Shown: positions 40,367 to 47,704 of the stretch, in pieces
Layout: every line of letters begins with the position of its first letter
How positions within the stretch are numbered: the stretch's first letter is position 1
Source: Pseudolabrys sp. FHR47
GTDB taxonomy: Bacteria > Pseudomonadota > Alphaproteobacteria > Rhizobiales > Xanthobacteraceae
DNA length: 64,000 nt
Reading direction: 5' to 3'
NCBI RefSeq assembly: GCF_005153485.1
Contig: NZ_CP039740.1
Span: 1,429,001-1,493,000 of the forward strand
The notes under the pieces: model-generated
The model's input: the letters and a program-made list of their open reading frames with translations, nothing else
Told to the model about the DNA's origin: nothing
The model's database searches: none
Position numbers and translations under genes: made by a program

Positions 40367-40726
40367 ATGAATCTTCCTGCAAGCCTGCAAGGCGAATCCC
40401 GCACCCGTTTGCTGCAAGGCGCGGCCGCCGGCATCGTCGCGACATTGGTGATCGGCTTTGCCTGGGGCGGCTGGCAACTGCAAAGCCGGGTGGAGGCGCG
40501 CACCGCCACCGCGGTTCGCGAGGCCCTGGTCGCGGCGCTGACGCCGATTTGCGTGGCGAATTTCAACGGCGCCAGCGACGCGCCGGTGAAACTGGCGGCG
40601 CTGAAAGCAACCGATTCATGGAAGCAGGACGACTTCGTCGCCAAGGGCGGCTGGGCGACATTCCCCGGCAAGGACAAGCCCAACGACGAAGTCGCCTCCG
40701 CCTGCGCGCGGATACTCAATAAATAA
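40367..40726 (+). CDS. Single-pass membrane protein, unknown function
   Basis: A 119-residue protein starting after aaaggaaatcgc. One membrane helix (about 17-37, GAAAGIVATLVIGFAWGGW) is followed by a soluble part with two cysteines (TPICVANF and ASACARIL) and tryptophans (SWKQDDFVAKGGWATFPGKD). Its N-terminus is probably cytoplasmic and the body periplasmic, where the two cysteines could form a disulphide. No known family is recognised. Confidence 0.8.
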   Translation: MNLPASLQGESRTRLLQGAAAGIVATLVIGFAWGGWQLQSRVEARTATAVREALVAALTPICVANFNGASDAPVKLAALKATDSWKQDDFVAKGGWATFPGKDKPNDEVASACARILNK

Positions 40727-40789
40727 CGCGGCGCGCGATTTCGCCGACATCGAATGAGAGCTGCGTCCTCCAACGTCGCTCGCGCGCAC

Positions 40790-40915
40790 TCGTCATGGCC
40801 GGGCTTGTCCCGGCCATCCACGTCTATGACGTGGAAGCAAGGCGTGGAGAAAGAGCGCGCGGCCATCCTTCGAGGCTCGCCGCGCGCGCGGCTCGCAGCT
40901 CGGGATGAGGTCGGC
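40790..40915. repeat. Composite repeat upstream of the CAP gene
   Basis: The left part has gtcatggccgggc with the complementary gcccggccat-like arm and ccacgtctatgacgtgg. The right part (about 40861-40910) holds ggccatccttcgaggctcgc followed by a diverged complementary arm, as in the repeat at 16832-16881. It is thus built from modules also found at 30527 and 16832. Confidence 0.75.
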
Positions 40916-40917
40916 AT

Positions 40918-41316
40918 TCAGTTGCCTAGCACCATCACCCAGTAGCGCCGGCCATTGTCGCCGCGCGCCGAGGCGATGCCGTAGGCCGTGATGCCCTTGA
41001 GCAGCATGTTGCGGCGATGGCCCGCCGAGCGCGACCATTGCCTGATGGCGCAGGGCTGGTCGTCGCAACCGTAAGACACGTTCTCCGCCGCGGTGCCGCT
41101 CACCAGCGCGCCGACTCGCTTTCGGAAGCCGTCGTGATCGAGCCGGCCGCGTCGCGCCAGATCGCGCGCGTGCTCATAGGCCGCGCCGGCGAGTGTCGCC
41201 GAATAGGACAGAGGCGGCAGCTTGTGCTGTGCGCGGAAGGAATTGAGGTCGAGGGCGAAGGAGGGGGAGGCGAGGGCGAGGAGAATGGCTGCTCCGATAG
41301 CCGAACGAAAGCACAT
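40918..41316 (-). CDS. Secreted CAP-domain (SCP-like) protein
   Basis: A 132-residue exported protein. The signal peptide is MCFRSAIGAAILLALASPSF with cleavage near SFA-LD. The CAP fold follows, with LNSFRAQHKLPPLSYSATLAGAAYEHARDLA, a HDGF segment, ENVSYG, and GHRRNMLL near the end. The cavity residues H (LDHDGF), E (AENV) and H (AGHRRN) are present. ATG 41316 has AAGG six bases upstream and is preferred to 41358. Function of bacterial CAP proteins is mostly unknown. It is divergent from the reverse transcriptase gene, only 85 bases away. Confidence 0.9.
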   Translation of the reverse strand: MCFRSAIGAAILLALASPSFALDLNSFRAQHKLPPLSYSATLAGAAYEHARDLARRGRLDHDGFRKRVGALVSGTAAENVSYGCDDQPCAIRQWSRSAGHRRNMLLKGITAYGIASARGDNGRRYWVMVLGN

Positions 41317-41401
41317 ATTATGCCTTCGTTGGAATGAGGGGTTGATGTAGTCTGTCATATTTGAGAAGCTATTATTTTATTACTCATTGCTTGGACGAGC
41401 C

Positions 41402-43117
41402 ATGGCCGATTTGGAGACTGAACTCCTCATCAAGAAAGGACTGTTTCCGGAGAATCTTCCGCCTGTCTACACCGCCGCAAATATATGGCCCATATTAAGT
41501 TCTCAGTCCGAATCTTATTCGATCGTCGCGAAATCTATAGGCGGTTTAAGTGGCTATAATGCGAGCAAACGCGGCGGCCTTAGGCGGATATTCAGCGTTC
41601 CGCATCCAGTGTTCGTAAAGGACCAAGGGTTTTTCTATAGAAAGCACTGGCCCGAAATCGAAGCGATTTTCGCGGGAGCAGTTGGATCGGTGTCTCGCCC
41701 GACTTTCAGCCGCAGTGGTCCTAGGCATGTTCGAATAACATCTCATCGAGAGTTGCCGAAGCTCCGCTTGAAGGCGTTATCTCGTTTCAAATATTGTCTG
41801 ATCACCGATGTGGCGAGGTTTTATCCGTCCGTATATACGCACACCCTGCCTTGGGCGATAAATGGAAAAGCTGCCGCGAAAAATGATACGCATTCGAATT
41901 CAGCGACAATTTTCGGCAATAAGCTAGATTTCATCATCCGCCAAGGACAGTTGAAGCAGACGGTAGGGATTCCGATAGGGCCGGATTCTTCAAAGATCTG
42001 CGCGGAAATATTGATGTCCGCAGTAGACTCTCATTTTTTAAAAGTGAGTGGTCGGAGCCGTCCGACATACGTGCGTCACGTTGATGACTACTGGGTCGGT
42101 GGCGATACGTATGAGGATTGTGAGAAGCACCTTCAGAATTTGAGATTGGCATTAAAAGAGTTCGAGTTGGATATCAATGAGGCCAAGACGCGCATAGTAT
42201 CTACGAAAACCGTATTCGGCGAGTCGTGGCCGTCAGAATTCGAAAGGGACATTCGCGAATCTCTGATGCCGATCGCCAATAAGCTTGATCCCGTCGGCAC
42301 TCTGGGCAGGATTATTGAACGTGCCACACGTGAAAACGATGACGGAATTATTCGTCATGCAATCAGAGTTATAGACGATCTTTATCTCTGGAATGGTCAA
42401 TGGGAGTTACTCGAGCATTTTTTGGCTCAGTGCGCAGTGCAGTTCTCTCACGCATTTGACTATGTTGCGAGAGTTGTCGCCTGGCGTGTTAGAACCAATC
42501 AAAAGGCTGACCTACTTTTATGGGCCGAGATTGCTAAGGCAACGATTAGGCGAAGCGGGTCCATCGGCCACGATTCCGAGGCAGTTTGGGCGCTATGGTT
42601 GTTGAAAGAGCTTAAGCAGAAAATTCCAAAGGCGTTGACGGACATTGTGCTGGCAAACGCTGACAGTTTGGCGCTGGCATTTCTTTCTCATTTTCCACGG
42701 AACGGGCTCGCGAATGATCGTGCGCTCTACGCTAAACTGCGTGATGTCGTGGAGGGTGATCCGTTTTCTGGCCGATATTGGCCGTTGACGTTGGAGCTGA
42801 CTCATCTGTCAGAGGCGAAGCCCGAGTGGGGGGCGTTAAATGCGAACCAATCGTTGAGAAGTCTTCACGACGCGAAGATCTCAATCATTGATTGGGATGC
42901 TTTGCCAAAGGTATTCGAGGAGTCGGCTACGAGCCAGGTCGATGGAAATGGGCCTCGGTACGCTATTGAAGACTATGGGGCTGACTATTCTGAAGAGGAC
43001 AAAGACGACGGCGAAGACGAAGGTGATGAGGAGCAGGACGCGGACTGGCTAAAGCTGTTGTTAAAAGGGTTGCCTGAAAATCCGTTCCCCACCGCGAAAC
43101 GCAATTCTGAACAATAA
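41402..43117 (+). CDS. Abi/UG-like (DRT-type) reverse transcriptase
   Basis: A 571-residue RNA-directed DNA polymerase resembling phage-defence reverse transcriptases rather than group II intron or retron enzymes. The N-terminal part has IKKGLFPENLPP and LRRIFSVPHPVFVKDQGFFY (RT1/2 region). Motif A is LITDVARFYPSVYTHTLPWA (D136), motif B is QTVGIPIGPDSSKICAEIL (about 186-204), and catalytic motif C is YVRHVDDYWV (D228, D229). The roughly 300-residue C-terminal half is helical with no known enzyme fold, like the helical-repeat tails of the Abi/UG groups, and ends in an acidic run (EEDKDDGEDEGDEEQD). ATG 41402 with GGACGAG upstream is chosen; TTG 41387 is the frame limit. Composition is clearly lower in GC than neighbours. 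No second RT, maturase, nitrilase or integrase adjoins it. Confidence 0.9.
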   Translation: MADLETELLIKKGLFPENLPPVYTAANIWPILSSQSESYSIVAKSIGGLSGYNASKRGGLRRIFSVPHPVFVKDQGFFYRKHWPEIEAIFAGAVGSVSRPTFSRSGPRHVRITSHRELPKLRLKALSRFKYCLITDVARFYPSVYTHTLPWAINGKAAAKNDTHSNSATIFGNKLDFIIRQGQLKQTVGIPIGPDSSKICAEILMSAVDSHFLKVSGRSRPTYVRHVDDYWVGGDTYEDCEKHLQNLRLALKEFELDINEAKTRIVSTKTVFGESWPSEFERDIRESLMPIANKLDPVGTLGRIIERATRENDDGIIRHAIRVIDDLYLWNGQWELLEHFLAQCAVQFSHAFDYVARVVAWRVRTNQKADLLLWAEIAKATIRRSGSIGHDSEAVWALWLLKELKQKIPKALTDIVLANADSLALAFLSHFPRNGLANDRALYAKLRDVVEGDPFSGRYWPLTLELTHLSEAKPEWGALNANQSLRSLHDAKISIIDWDALPKVFEESATSQVDGNGPRYAIEDYGADYSEEDKDDGEDEGDEEQDADWLKLLLKGLPENPFPTAKRNSEQ

Positions 43118-43192
43118 AACCGCTGGCCTTCGCACGGTGCTTGCGCCAGTCTTCCCGCGCGCGCTCATCAAGAAGCGCCGAGGGAGTGACAC

Positions 43193-43699
43193 ATGAAAAG
43201 CCCGACATCGAAGGCCGGCATGGCAGTGGCTGCGCTGGCCGTCTGGATGCTGAGCGCAGGAGTGGCCATGGCGGATGCAGCCCCGAAGGAACTGATCGGT
43301 TCGTGGAAGCTGACCAAATGGGTGCTGCAGGTGGTCGGCTCAACCGAGACCAAGCCGCCTTATGGCGACAACCCGAAGGGCCGGCTCATCGTCACGCCGC
43401 AGGGCGATTTCATGGTCATCATTTCCGGCGCGGGCCGCAAGCCGGCGACGACCGTCGAAGAGAAGGCGGCGCTGCTCGACACCGTGCTGGCCTATGCCGG
43501 CAAGTCCACCTTCGAGGGCAACAAGATCGTCACCACGGTGGACATGTCGGCGAACGAGGTGTTCTCCGGCGAGCGCGCCAGGCAGGTGCGCTTCTACGAG
43601 GTGACGGGCGACAAGCTTGTCATCAGGACGCCGGAGATTTCATCCGCCGTGCTGCCGGGCAAGAAGACCGTCGGCATTCTGGAGTGGGTGAGGGAGTAG
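43193..43699 (+). CDS. Exported lipocalin-like domain protein
   Basis: A 168-residue protein. The signal peptide is followed by a likely cut at AMA-DA (VWMLSAGVAMADAAP). The mature part begins ELIGSWKLTKWVLQVVGSTE and contains PPYGDNPKGRLIVTPQGDFM and EVTGDKLVIRTPEIS. This is the pattern of the lipocalin-like family (Lipocalin_5), a beta-barrel of unknown ligand. GGGAG precedes the start. It lies between the reverse transcriptase and the hicA-hicB pair, but its GC-rich codon use matches the host, so it is probably a resident gene. Confidence 0.82.
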   Translation: MKSPTSKAGMAVAALAVWMLSAGVAMADAAPKELIGSWKLTKWVLQVVGSTETKPPYGDNPKGRLIVTPQGDFMVIISGAGRKPATTVEEKAALLDTVLAYAGKSTFEGNKIVTTVDMSANEVFSGERARQVRFYEVTGDKLVIRTPEISSAVLPGKKTVGILEWVRE

Positions 43700-43702
43700 C
43701 GC

Positions 43703-43987
43703 TCACTCTGCGGCTTCGGCCTTCACGCGAAATGGCACGGCGGCGACGACGGCGTCCGCGGCATCGGCTTGAAACTCCGGATCGGCCCGAAGCTCGTCGA
43801 TAGTGCGGGGCGCAGGAAATCGGTTGTCGCCGTCCCAATCCTCGGCGGCAAATTCCAGCACTTCGCGGGCCATGCTCATAGCCTCGTCGATTGTATCGCC
43901 TCCGGTAATCACACCGGGAATGTCGGGAAACGACACGCCGTAGGAGCTATCCGCTTCCTTGTGAATAAGAGCGATGTAGTGCGGCAT
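43703..43987 (-). CDS. hicB: HicB-family antitoxin
   Basis: A 94-residue antitoxin. The N-terminal HicB fold is MPHYIALIHKEADSSYGVSF followed by PDIPGVITGGDTIDEAMSMA, which binds and blocks HicA. The C-terminus (ELRADPEFQADAADAVVAAV) is longer than the minimal fold and may make the dimer; no clear ribbon-helix-helix is visible. It starts three bases after the hicA stop, in the toxin-first order usual for hicAB. Its end is three bases from the convergent lipocalin-like gene. Confidence 0.92.
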   Translation of the reverse strand: MPHYIALIHKEADSSYGVSFPDIPGVITGGDTIDEAMSMAREVLEFAAEDWDGDNRFPAPRTIDELRADPEFQADAADAVVAAVPFRVKAEAAE

Positions 43988-43990
43988 CGA

Positions 43991-44185
43991 TTAGTCCTTC
44001 GGCCAGTTGGCCATCTTGTAGATGCTTCGTACGGTCCCAACAGGAATGTCCCGTTTCGGGTGCGCCACAATGACCATAAGACGCTTTGCTTTGTGAACGA
44101 ACTTGTGGTGCGAACCGCGCACCGACACCTGCTCGAACCCCTCGTTTAGCAACCGGCGGATGATATCACGGCTGTCCCGAAGCAT
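43991..44185 (-). CDS. hicA: HicA-family toxin (mRNA interferase)
   Basis: A 64-residue double-stranded-RNA-binding-fold toxin. The conserved catalytic histidine lies in VSVRGSHHKFVHK, preceded by RRLLNEGFEQ and followed by IVAHPKRDIPVGTVRSIYK, as in YcfA/HicA proteins. The family cleaves mRNA to stop translation. It is first in the two-gene operon. It is a complete pair, so likely functional. Confidence 0.93.
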   Translation of the reverse strand: MLRDSRDIIRRLLNEGFEQVSVRGSHHKFVHKAKRLMVIVAHPKRDIPVGTVRSIYKMANWPKD

Positions 44186-44345
44186 AATAACCCCTCCAAG
44201 AAGTGTAAGGCTTCGGGGAGTTTCGGTCTAGCGCAGGGCTGTTAAGCGCGGGGGGTGTTTGACGGGCCGCGTTATTCGGCAAAATGGGGCTTCTGTGGTG
44301 CCACGCGCTTAATTTTGTACGTACTTTTGATTCGCTTCGTTCGAA

Positions 44346-44557
44346 TCACACCCTCTCCACAAAACTATCCACCACGCGCTTCTCACCCGCCTTGTCGAAC
44401 ACGATGGTCAGCTTGTTGCCGTCCACGGCGGTGACATTGCCGTTGCCGAACTTGAGATGAAACACGCGGTCGCCGGGGCGGAAGCTGGAAGCGGGGCCGG
44501 ATGACTTGGCGATCAGCTCGCCTTCGATGGTGAGGGGCGCGCGGGGCTTGGGCTTAC
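44346..44557 (-). other. Out-of-frame C-terminal domain of uvrD/pcrA
   Basis: On the minus strand, in the frame two bases shifted from the uvrD reading frame, this encodes KPKPRAPLTIEGELIAKSSG, then FRPGDRVFHLKFGNGNVTAV, DGNKLTIVFDKAGEKRVVDS and FVERV, ending in TGA at 44346-44348. This is the Tudor-like C-terminal module normally fused to PcrA/UvrD, which contacts RNA polymerase. The frame change occurs at the palindromic tract 44558-44596. No start codon with a ribosome site serves it separately, so it is probably not made unless frameshifting occurs. Confidence 0.85.
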
Positions 44558-47014
44558 CCCTCTCCCTGTCCCTCCCCCCAAGGGGGGAGGGGACGATGTG
44601 GCGCCGCCCGCGCGACCTCCGAAGGGTGAGCTAGCGTCGTCGCCGTAATCCTCATCCTGGTTGAACACGCCGTCCGGCACATAGCGTGGCTGGCCGTTCT
44701 CATTGAAGCCGCCGGCACCGCGCCGGCCTTGCGCGCGCTGCCAGCCGGGCGTCGAATATTTCGAGCCGAACGCGGCCACCTCGTCGAAGCGCGACGGGCC
44801 ATAGCCCGACATGCCGAAGCCGCCGGTGCCGCCGGCCGCTTCCTTCACCTCGACATGCTCGGCCGGCAACTCGTCGAGAAAGCGCGACGGGATGTTGCTC
44901 TGCCACAGGCCGTGCACACGGCGATTGGTGGCGAAATAGATTTTGGCGCGCTTGCGCGCGCGCGTGAGGCCGACATGGGCGAGGCGGCGCTCTTCCTCCA
45001 GGCCCGCCTTGCCCTGTTCGTCGAGCGAGCGTTGATGCGGAAACAGGCCTTCCTCCCAGCCGGGCAGGAACACGGTGTCGAACTCGAGGCCCTTGGCCGA
45101 ATGCAGGGTCATGATGCTGACCTTCTGCTCCGAGTCGCCCTCGGCCGTGTCCATCACCAGCGAGATGTGCTCGAGGAAACCGGCGAGGTTCTCGAACTCC
45201 TCCATCGAGCGCACCAGTTCCTTGAGGTTCTCGAGGCGGCCGGCGGCGTCGGCGGAGCGGTCCTTCTGCCACATCTCGGTGTAGCCGCTCTCATCGAGCA
45301 CGATTTCGGCGAGTTCGGTGTGCGGCAGCGTATCTCGCTGTTTTCTCCAACGCGCGAAATTCTCCATTAACGCGCGCAATGAATTGCGCGCTTTGGGCTT
45401 CATCTCGTCGGTGGACGACATGATGGCGGCCGCTTCGGTCAGCGGTATGCGCTGCTTGCGGGCATAGTCATGCAGCATCTGCACGGCGGCATCGCCCAGG
45501 CCGCGCTTCGGCGTGTTGACGATGCGCTCGAAGGCGAGATCGTCGGCCGGCTGGGCGATGACGCGCAGGTAAGCCAGCGCGTCGCGAATTTCGGCGCGCT
45601 CGTAGAAGCGCGGCCCGCCGATGACGCGATAGGGCAGGCCGAGCTGGATGAAGCGCTCTTCGAACTCGCGCATCTGGAACGAGGCGCGCACCAGAATGGC
45701 GATCTCGTCGAGCGGATGATCCTGCCCTTCGTCGCGGGCGGCGCGCTGCATCTGCTCGATCTCTTCGCCGATGGCGCGGGCTTCTTCTTCCGAGTCCCAG
45801 GCGCCGGTGACTTCAACCTTCTCGCCGTCGACATCCTCGGTGTGCAGGGTCTTGCCGAGGCGGCCTTCGTTATGCGCGATGAGCGTCGAGGCGGCGGCGA
45901 GGATGTGGCCGGTGCTGCGATAGTTTCTTTCCAAGCGAATGACTTTCGCGCCGGGGAAGTCGTGATCGAAGCGCAGGATGTTGTCGACCTCGGCGCCGCG
46001 CCAGCCATAGATCGACTGGTCGTCGTCGCCGACGCAGCAGATGTTTTTGCGGTCCGTCATTCCGGGGGCCGCCGCAGGCGGCAACCCGGAATCCAGCTCT
46101 TTAGGTTCATCCCATGTGGCTTCGAGGTTCACCCCTTCGCTCGGCGGTAAAGCGCTGGATTCCGGGTTCGCGCCTTCGGCGCGCCCCGGAATGACGGAGG
46201 TGGACGGCATCTGCGCCAAGAGCCGCAGCCACAGATATTGCGCGACGTTCGTGTCCTGATATTCGTCGACGAGAATAAAGCGGAAGCGCTGCTGATACTG
46301 CTTCAGGATGTCCGGGTGCTCGCGGAACAGGCGGATGCATTCCAGCAGCAGGTCGCCGAAGTCGGCGGCGTTGAGCGTCTTCAGCCGCTCCTGATAGGCG
46401 GCGTAGAGCTTCTTGCCCTTGCCATTGGCGAAGCTCGCCGCTTCGCCGCCCGGCACCTGGTCGGGCGTCAAGCCGCGATTCTTCCAGCCATCGACGATCA
46501 TGGCGAAGACGCGCGCCGGCCAGCGCTTCTCGTCCAGCTTCTCGGCTTCGATCAGTTGCTTGATCAGGCGGATCTGGTCGTCGACGCCGAGAATGGTGAA
46601 GTCGCTCTTCAGGCCGATCGCCTCGGCGTGGCGGCGCAGAATCTTGACGCCGATGGCGTGGAAGGTGCCGAGCCAGGGCATGCCCTCGACGATCTCGCCG
46701 ACCATGTGGCCGACGCGTTCCTTCATCTCGCGCGCCGCCTTGTTGGTGAAGGTGACGGCGAGGATCTGGCTCGGATGGGCGCGGCCAAGGTTCAATATGT
46801 GCGCGATGCGCGTGGTCAAAACCCGCGTCTTGCCCGTACCCGCGCCGGCCAGCACCAGGACTGGACCGTCGAGCGTCTCCACCGCCTCGCGCTGCTCGGG
46901 ATTGAGCGCGGCAAGGTAGGGCGCCTCACGTTTGGCTTGCGCACGCGCGGCAATGCCGCCGGCGGCGGGGCGCGCCGGGGCGGGCGCGGGTTCGAAGCGT
47001 TTGGGGTCGGCCAT
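44513..47014 (-). CDS. uvrD: ATP-dependent DNA helicase UvrD/PcrA (altered by repeats)
   Basis: An 833-residue superfamily 1A helicase acting in repair and replication. Walker A is AGAGTGKT (residues 56-63). Motif II is DEYQDTN near 250, motif III is GDDDQSIYGWRG near 325, motif IV begins FERNYRST-like RLERNYRSTGHIL, and motifs V and VI are VSIMTLHSAKGLEFD and RLAHVGLTRARKRAKIY. Two oddities are seen. About 47 residues (near 273-319, VIPGRAEGANPESSALPPSE onward) encoded by a palindromic repeat separate motif II from motif III, where homologues have none. The frame also shifts at a second repeat near the end, so it terminates with PSPARPSPSKAS instead of the usual C-terminal module. The helicase core is otherwise intact. 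Confidence 0.93.
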   Translation of the reverse strand: MADPKRFEPAPAPARPAAGGIAARAQAKREAPYLAALNPEQREAVETLDGPVLVLAGAGTGKTRVLTTRIAHILNLGRAHPSQILAVTFTNKAAREMKERVGHMVGEIVEGMPWLGTFHAIGVKILRRHAEAIGLKSDFTILGVDDQIRLIKQLIEAEKLDEKRWPARVFAMIVDGWKNRGLTPDQVPGGEAASFANGKGKKLYAAYQERLKTLNAADFGDLLLECIRLFREHPDILKQYQQRFRFILVDEYQDTNVAQYLWLRLLAQMPSTSVIPGRAEGANPESSALPPSEGVNLEATWDEPKELDSGLPPAAAPGMTDRKNICCVGDDDQSIYGWRGAEVDNILRFDHDFPGAKVIRLERNYRSTGHILAAASTLIAHNEGRLGKTLHTEDVDGEKVEVTGAWDSEEEARAIGEEIEQMQRAARDEGQDHPLDEIAILVRASFQMREFEERFIQLGLPYRVIGGPRFYERAEIRDALAYLRVIAQPADDLAFERIVNTPKRGLGDAAVQMLHDYARKQRIPLTEAAAIMSSTDEMKPKARNSLRALMENFARWRKQRDTLPHTELAEIVLDESGYTEMWQKDRSADAAGRLENLKELVRSMEEFENLAGFLEHISLVMDTAEGDSEQKVSIMTLHSAKGLEFDTVFLPGWEEGLFPHQRSLDEQGKAGLEEERRLAHVGLTRARKRAKIYFATNRRVHGLWQSNIPSRFLDELPAEHVEVKEAAGGTGGFGMSGYGPSRFDEVAAFGSKYSTPGWQRAQGRRGAGGFNENGQPRYVPDGVFNQDEDYGDDASSPFGGRAGGATSSPPPLGGGTGRGVSPSPARPSPSKAS
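44558..44596. repeat. Palindromic G/C-tract element inside uvrD
   Basis: cccctctccctgtccctccc is followed by a complementary cccaaggggggaggggac segment. It resembles the intergenic hairpin at 34558-34586. Its presence within the coding region explains the shift in frame between the helicase body and its C-terminal module. Confidence 0.75.
46056..46196. repeat. Mosaic palindromic repeat inserted in frame in uvrD
   Basis: The outer arms gtcattccggg and ccccggaatgac, and inner pairs cccggaatccagc and gctggattccggg, form two hairpins. About 141 bases make 47 codons without a stop in the uvrD frame. The half-element gtcattccgggttcgc-type hairpin also occurs alone at 54696-54732, proving it is interspersed. 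Confidence 0.85.
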
Positions 47015-47132
47015 CAGAAATACGATTCCTTCAGGGCCAAGATGGCACTCGGAAGGCGCAATTTCGAGGGCAGGCCGGCAAAATGTCCGGTCGTTTCAGG
47101 CCGGAAATCAGCAGTTTAGGCCAGCTTGTGGA

Positions 47133-47624
47133 TTACTTTGCCGCCGGCATCGCAATCCGGCGCCCAACCGCCGCCGGAACCGGCAGGACGGCATGCGCAT
47201 CCTTGACGCGCTGGAGCGCCGCCATGATCGCCTCGGGGAACGGCGCGACCTTCTTGGCCGTCATGTCGACATGCACGGTCATGGTCTCGCAGGTTGCCGA
47301 CACCCAGCCTTCCTCGGCGTGCAGCATCTCCTGGTAGACGTGGAAGCGCTTGGCGTCGAAGCCGATGAGCTGCGCCGAGATGCGCAGCGGCGCGCCGAGA
47401 TGCACCTCGCGCAGGTAGCGCACATGGCTCTCGACCACCATGGTCGAATGCTTCGTCTCTTTCAGGTAGTCCGGCCCCAGCCCGATCGGCAGGTACAGTT
47501 CGTCGATCGCCCGGTCGAACAGCACGTTGTAATAGGCGACGTTGAGGTGGCCGTTATAGTCGATCCAGGCCGGCTCGATGGCCATTACCGAGGACAGAAA
47601 GGGCGCGGCTATCGGGTCGGACAT
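47133..47624 (-). CDS. Hot-dog fold acyl-CoA thioesterase
   Basis: A 163-residue 4HBT-type thioesterase. WIDYNGHLNVAYYNVLFDRA carries the catalytic-site Asp/Asn-Gly-His pattern of this fold, and the rest (VVESHVRYLREVHLGAPLRI) is the central beta-sheet edge. It would hydrolyse acyl-CoA esters. The relative closest by pattern is the group next to carnitine and betaine metabolism genes, but no such gene is here. It starts 80 bases from the divergent YcjX gene. Confidence 0.88.
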   Translation of the reverse strand: MSDPIAAPFLSSVMAIEPAWIDYNGHLNVAYYNVLFDRAIDELYLPIGLGPDYLKETKHSTMVVESHVRYLREVHLGAPLRISAQLIGFDAKRFHVYQEMLHAEEGWVSATCETMTVHVDMTAKKVAPFPEAIMAALQRVKDAHAVLPVPAAVGRRIAMPAAK

Positions 47625-47704
47625 CGGGTCTCCTGCAACGCGAAACGATCCCTATCTATAATAGAGCGCGCGGCACATCCACACGACAGGCTATTTTGAG
47701 CACC

